Assembly (NCBI GenBank): GCA_964538885.1
Contig: CAZIHR010000027.1
Coordinates: 1-31,585, forward strand
Reading direction: 5' to 3'
From: JAPOPJ01 sp964538885
Lineage (GTDB): Archaea; Thermoproteota; Nitrososphaeria; Nitrososphaerales; Nitrosopumilaceae
Length of the DNA stretch: 31,585 nucleotides
Shown: piece after piece, positions 31,568 through 31,585 of the stretch
How positions within the stretch are numbered: the stretch's first letter is position 1
How the letters are laid out: every line of letters begins with the position of its first letter
The notes under the pieces: model-generated
Databases searched by the model: none
What the model was told of the DNA's origin: nothing
Seen by the model: the letters and a program-made list of their open reading frames with translations, nothing else
Translations under genes and position numbers: made by a program

Positions 31568-31585
31568 TTATTGTATGGTGGGGGC

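Overview
The window looks like a chromosome segment of an ammonia-oxidizing archaeon of the Thaumarchaeota (Nitrososphaerota), most like the Nitrosopumilus/Cenarchaeum group. The basis is recognition of families rather than a search: archaeal release factor aRF1, archaeal EF-2, two PurP-type purine enzymes, a DnaJ-ferredoxin fusion known from Thaumarchaeota and plants, a PEFG-CTERM-like tail, CbtAB, and a two-domain 3-hydroxyacyl-CoA dehydrogenase fitting the thaumarchaeal 3-hydroxypropionate/4-hydroxybutyrate cycle. The DNA is AT-rich. Many genes have a TATA box about 25-27 bp before the start codon and almost no leader, and GTG or TTG starts are common.

Layout. 1-500: the left edge holds the first 13 codons of a probable IS110-family recombinase (minus strand). 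Behind it lies a structured non-coding segment that may be its bridge RNA, then a MITE-like element of about 224 bp. 569-7709: housekeeping and small conserved genes, including two HIT proteins, aRF1, a SLOG/TIGR00725 protein, 3-hydroxyacyl-CoA dehydrogenase, a C2H2 zinc-finger microprotein and DnaJ-Fer. 8107-13263: sensing and transport, with a double-PAS protein, a CDF metal exporter, a Cys-bearing membrane protein and a CBS-TrkH fusion. 13502-16507: a 1001-residue secreted protein with FN3, periplasmic-binding-protein-like and SdrD/Cna-B-like domains. 16881-18921: a DUF151-type nuclease-like protein, a divergent PurP paralogue and a small membrane protein. 19188-24717: a loose quinone neighbourhood (UbiX, a Coq10/SRPBCC protein, MqnE, MqnD) interleaved with TatA and TatC. 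A second copy of the candidate bridge RNA lies inside it at 22128-22287. 24806-31585: a SIS protein, EF-2, a canonical PurP, a PEF-tailed surface protein, two coupled winged-helix regulators and CbtAB.

How the parts may work together. UbiX would supply prenyl-FMN to a UbiD-type decarboxylase, MqnE and MqnD are two steps of futalosine-type menaquinone synthesis, and the Coq10-like protein could handle the quinone. TatA and TatC form a minimal twin-arginine exporter. CbtAB is a predicted cobalt importer, which fits cobalamin synthesis in this group.

The most unusual signal is the pair of structured elements at 53-212 and 22128-22287. They align without gaps over about 160 bp at roughly 75% identity (hand count). 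One sits directly upstream of an IS110 recombinase start with a strong Shine-Dalgarno site. The other appears to have lost its recombinase.
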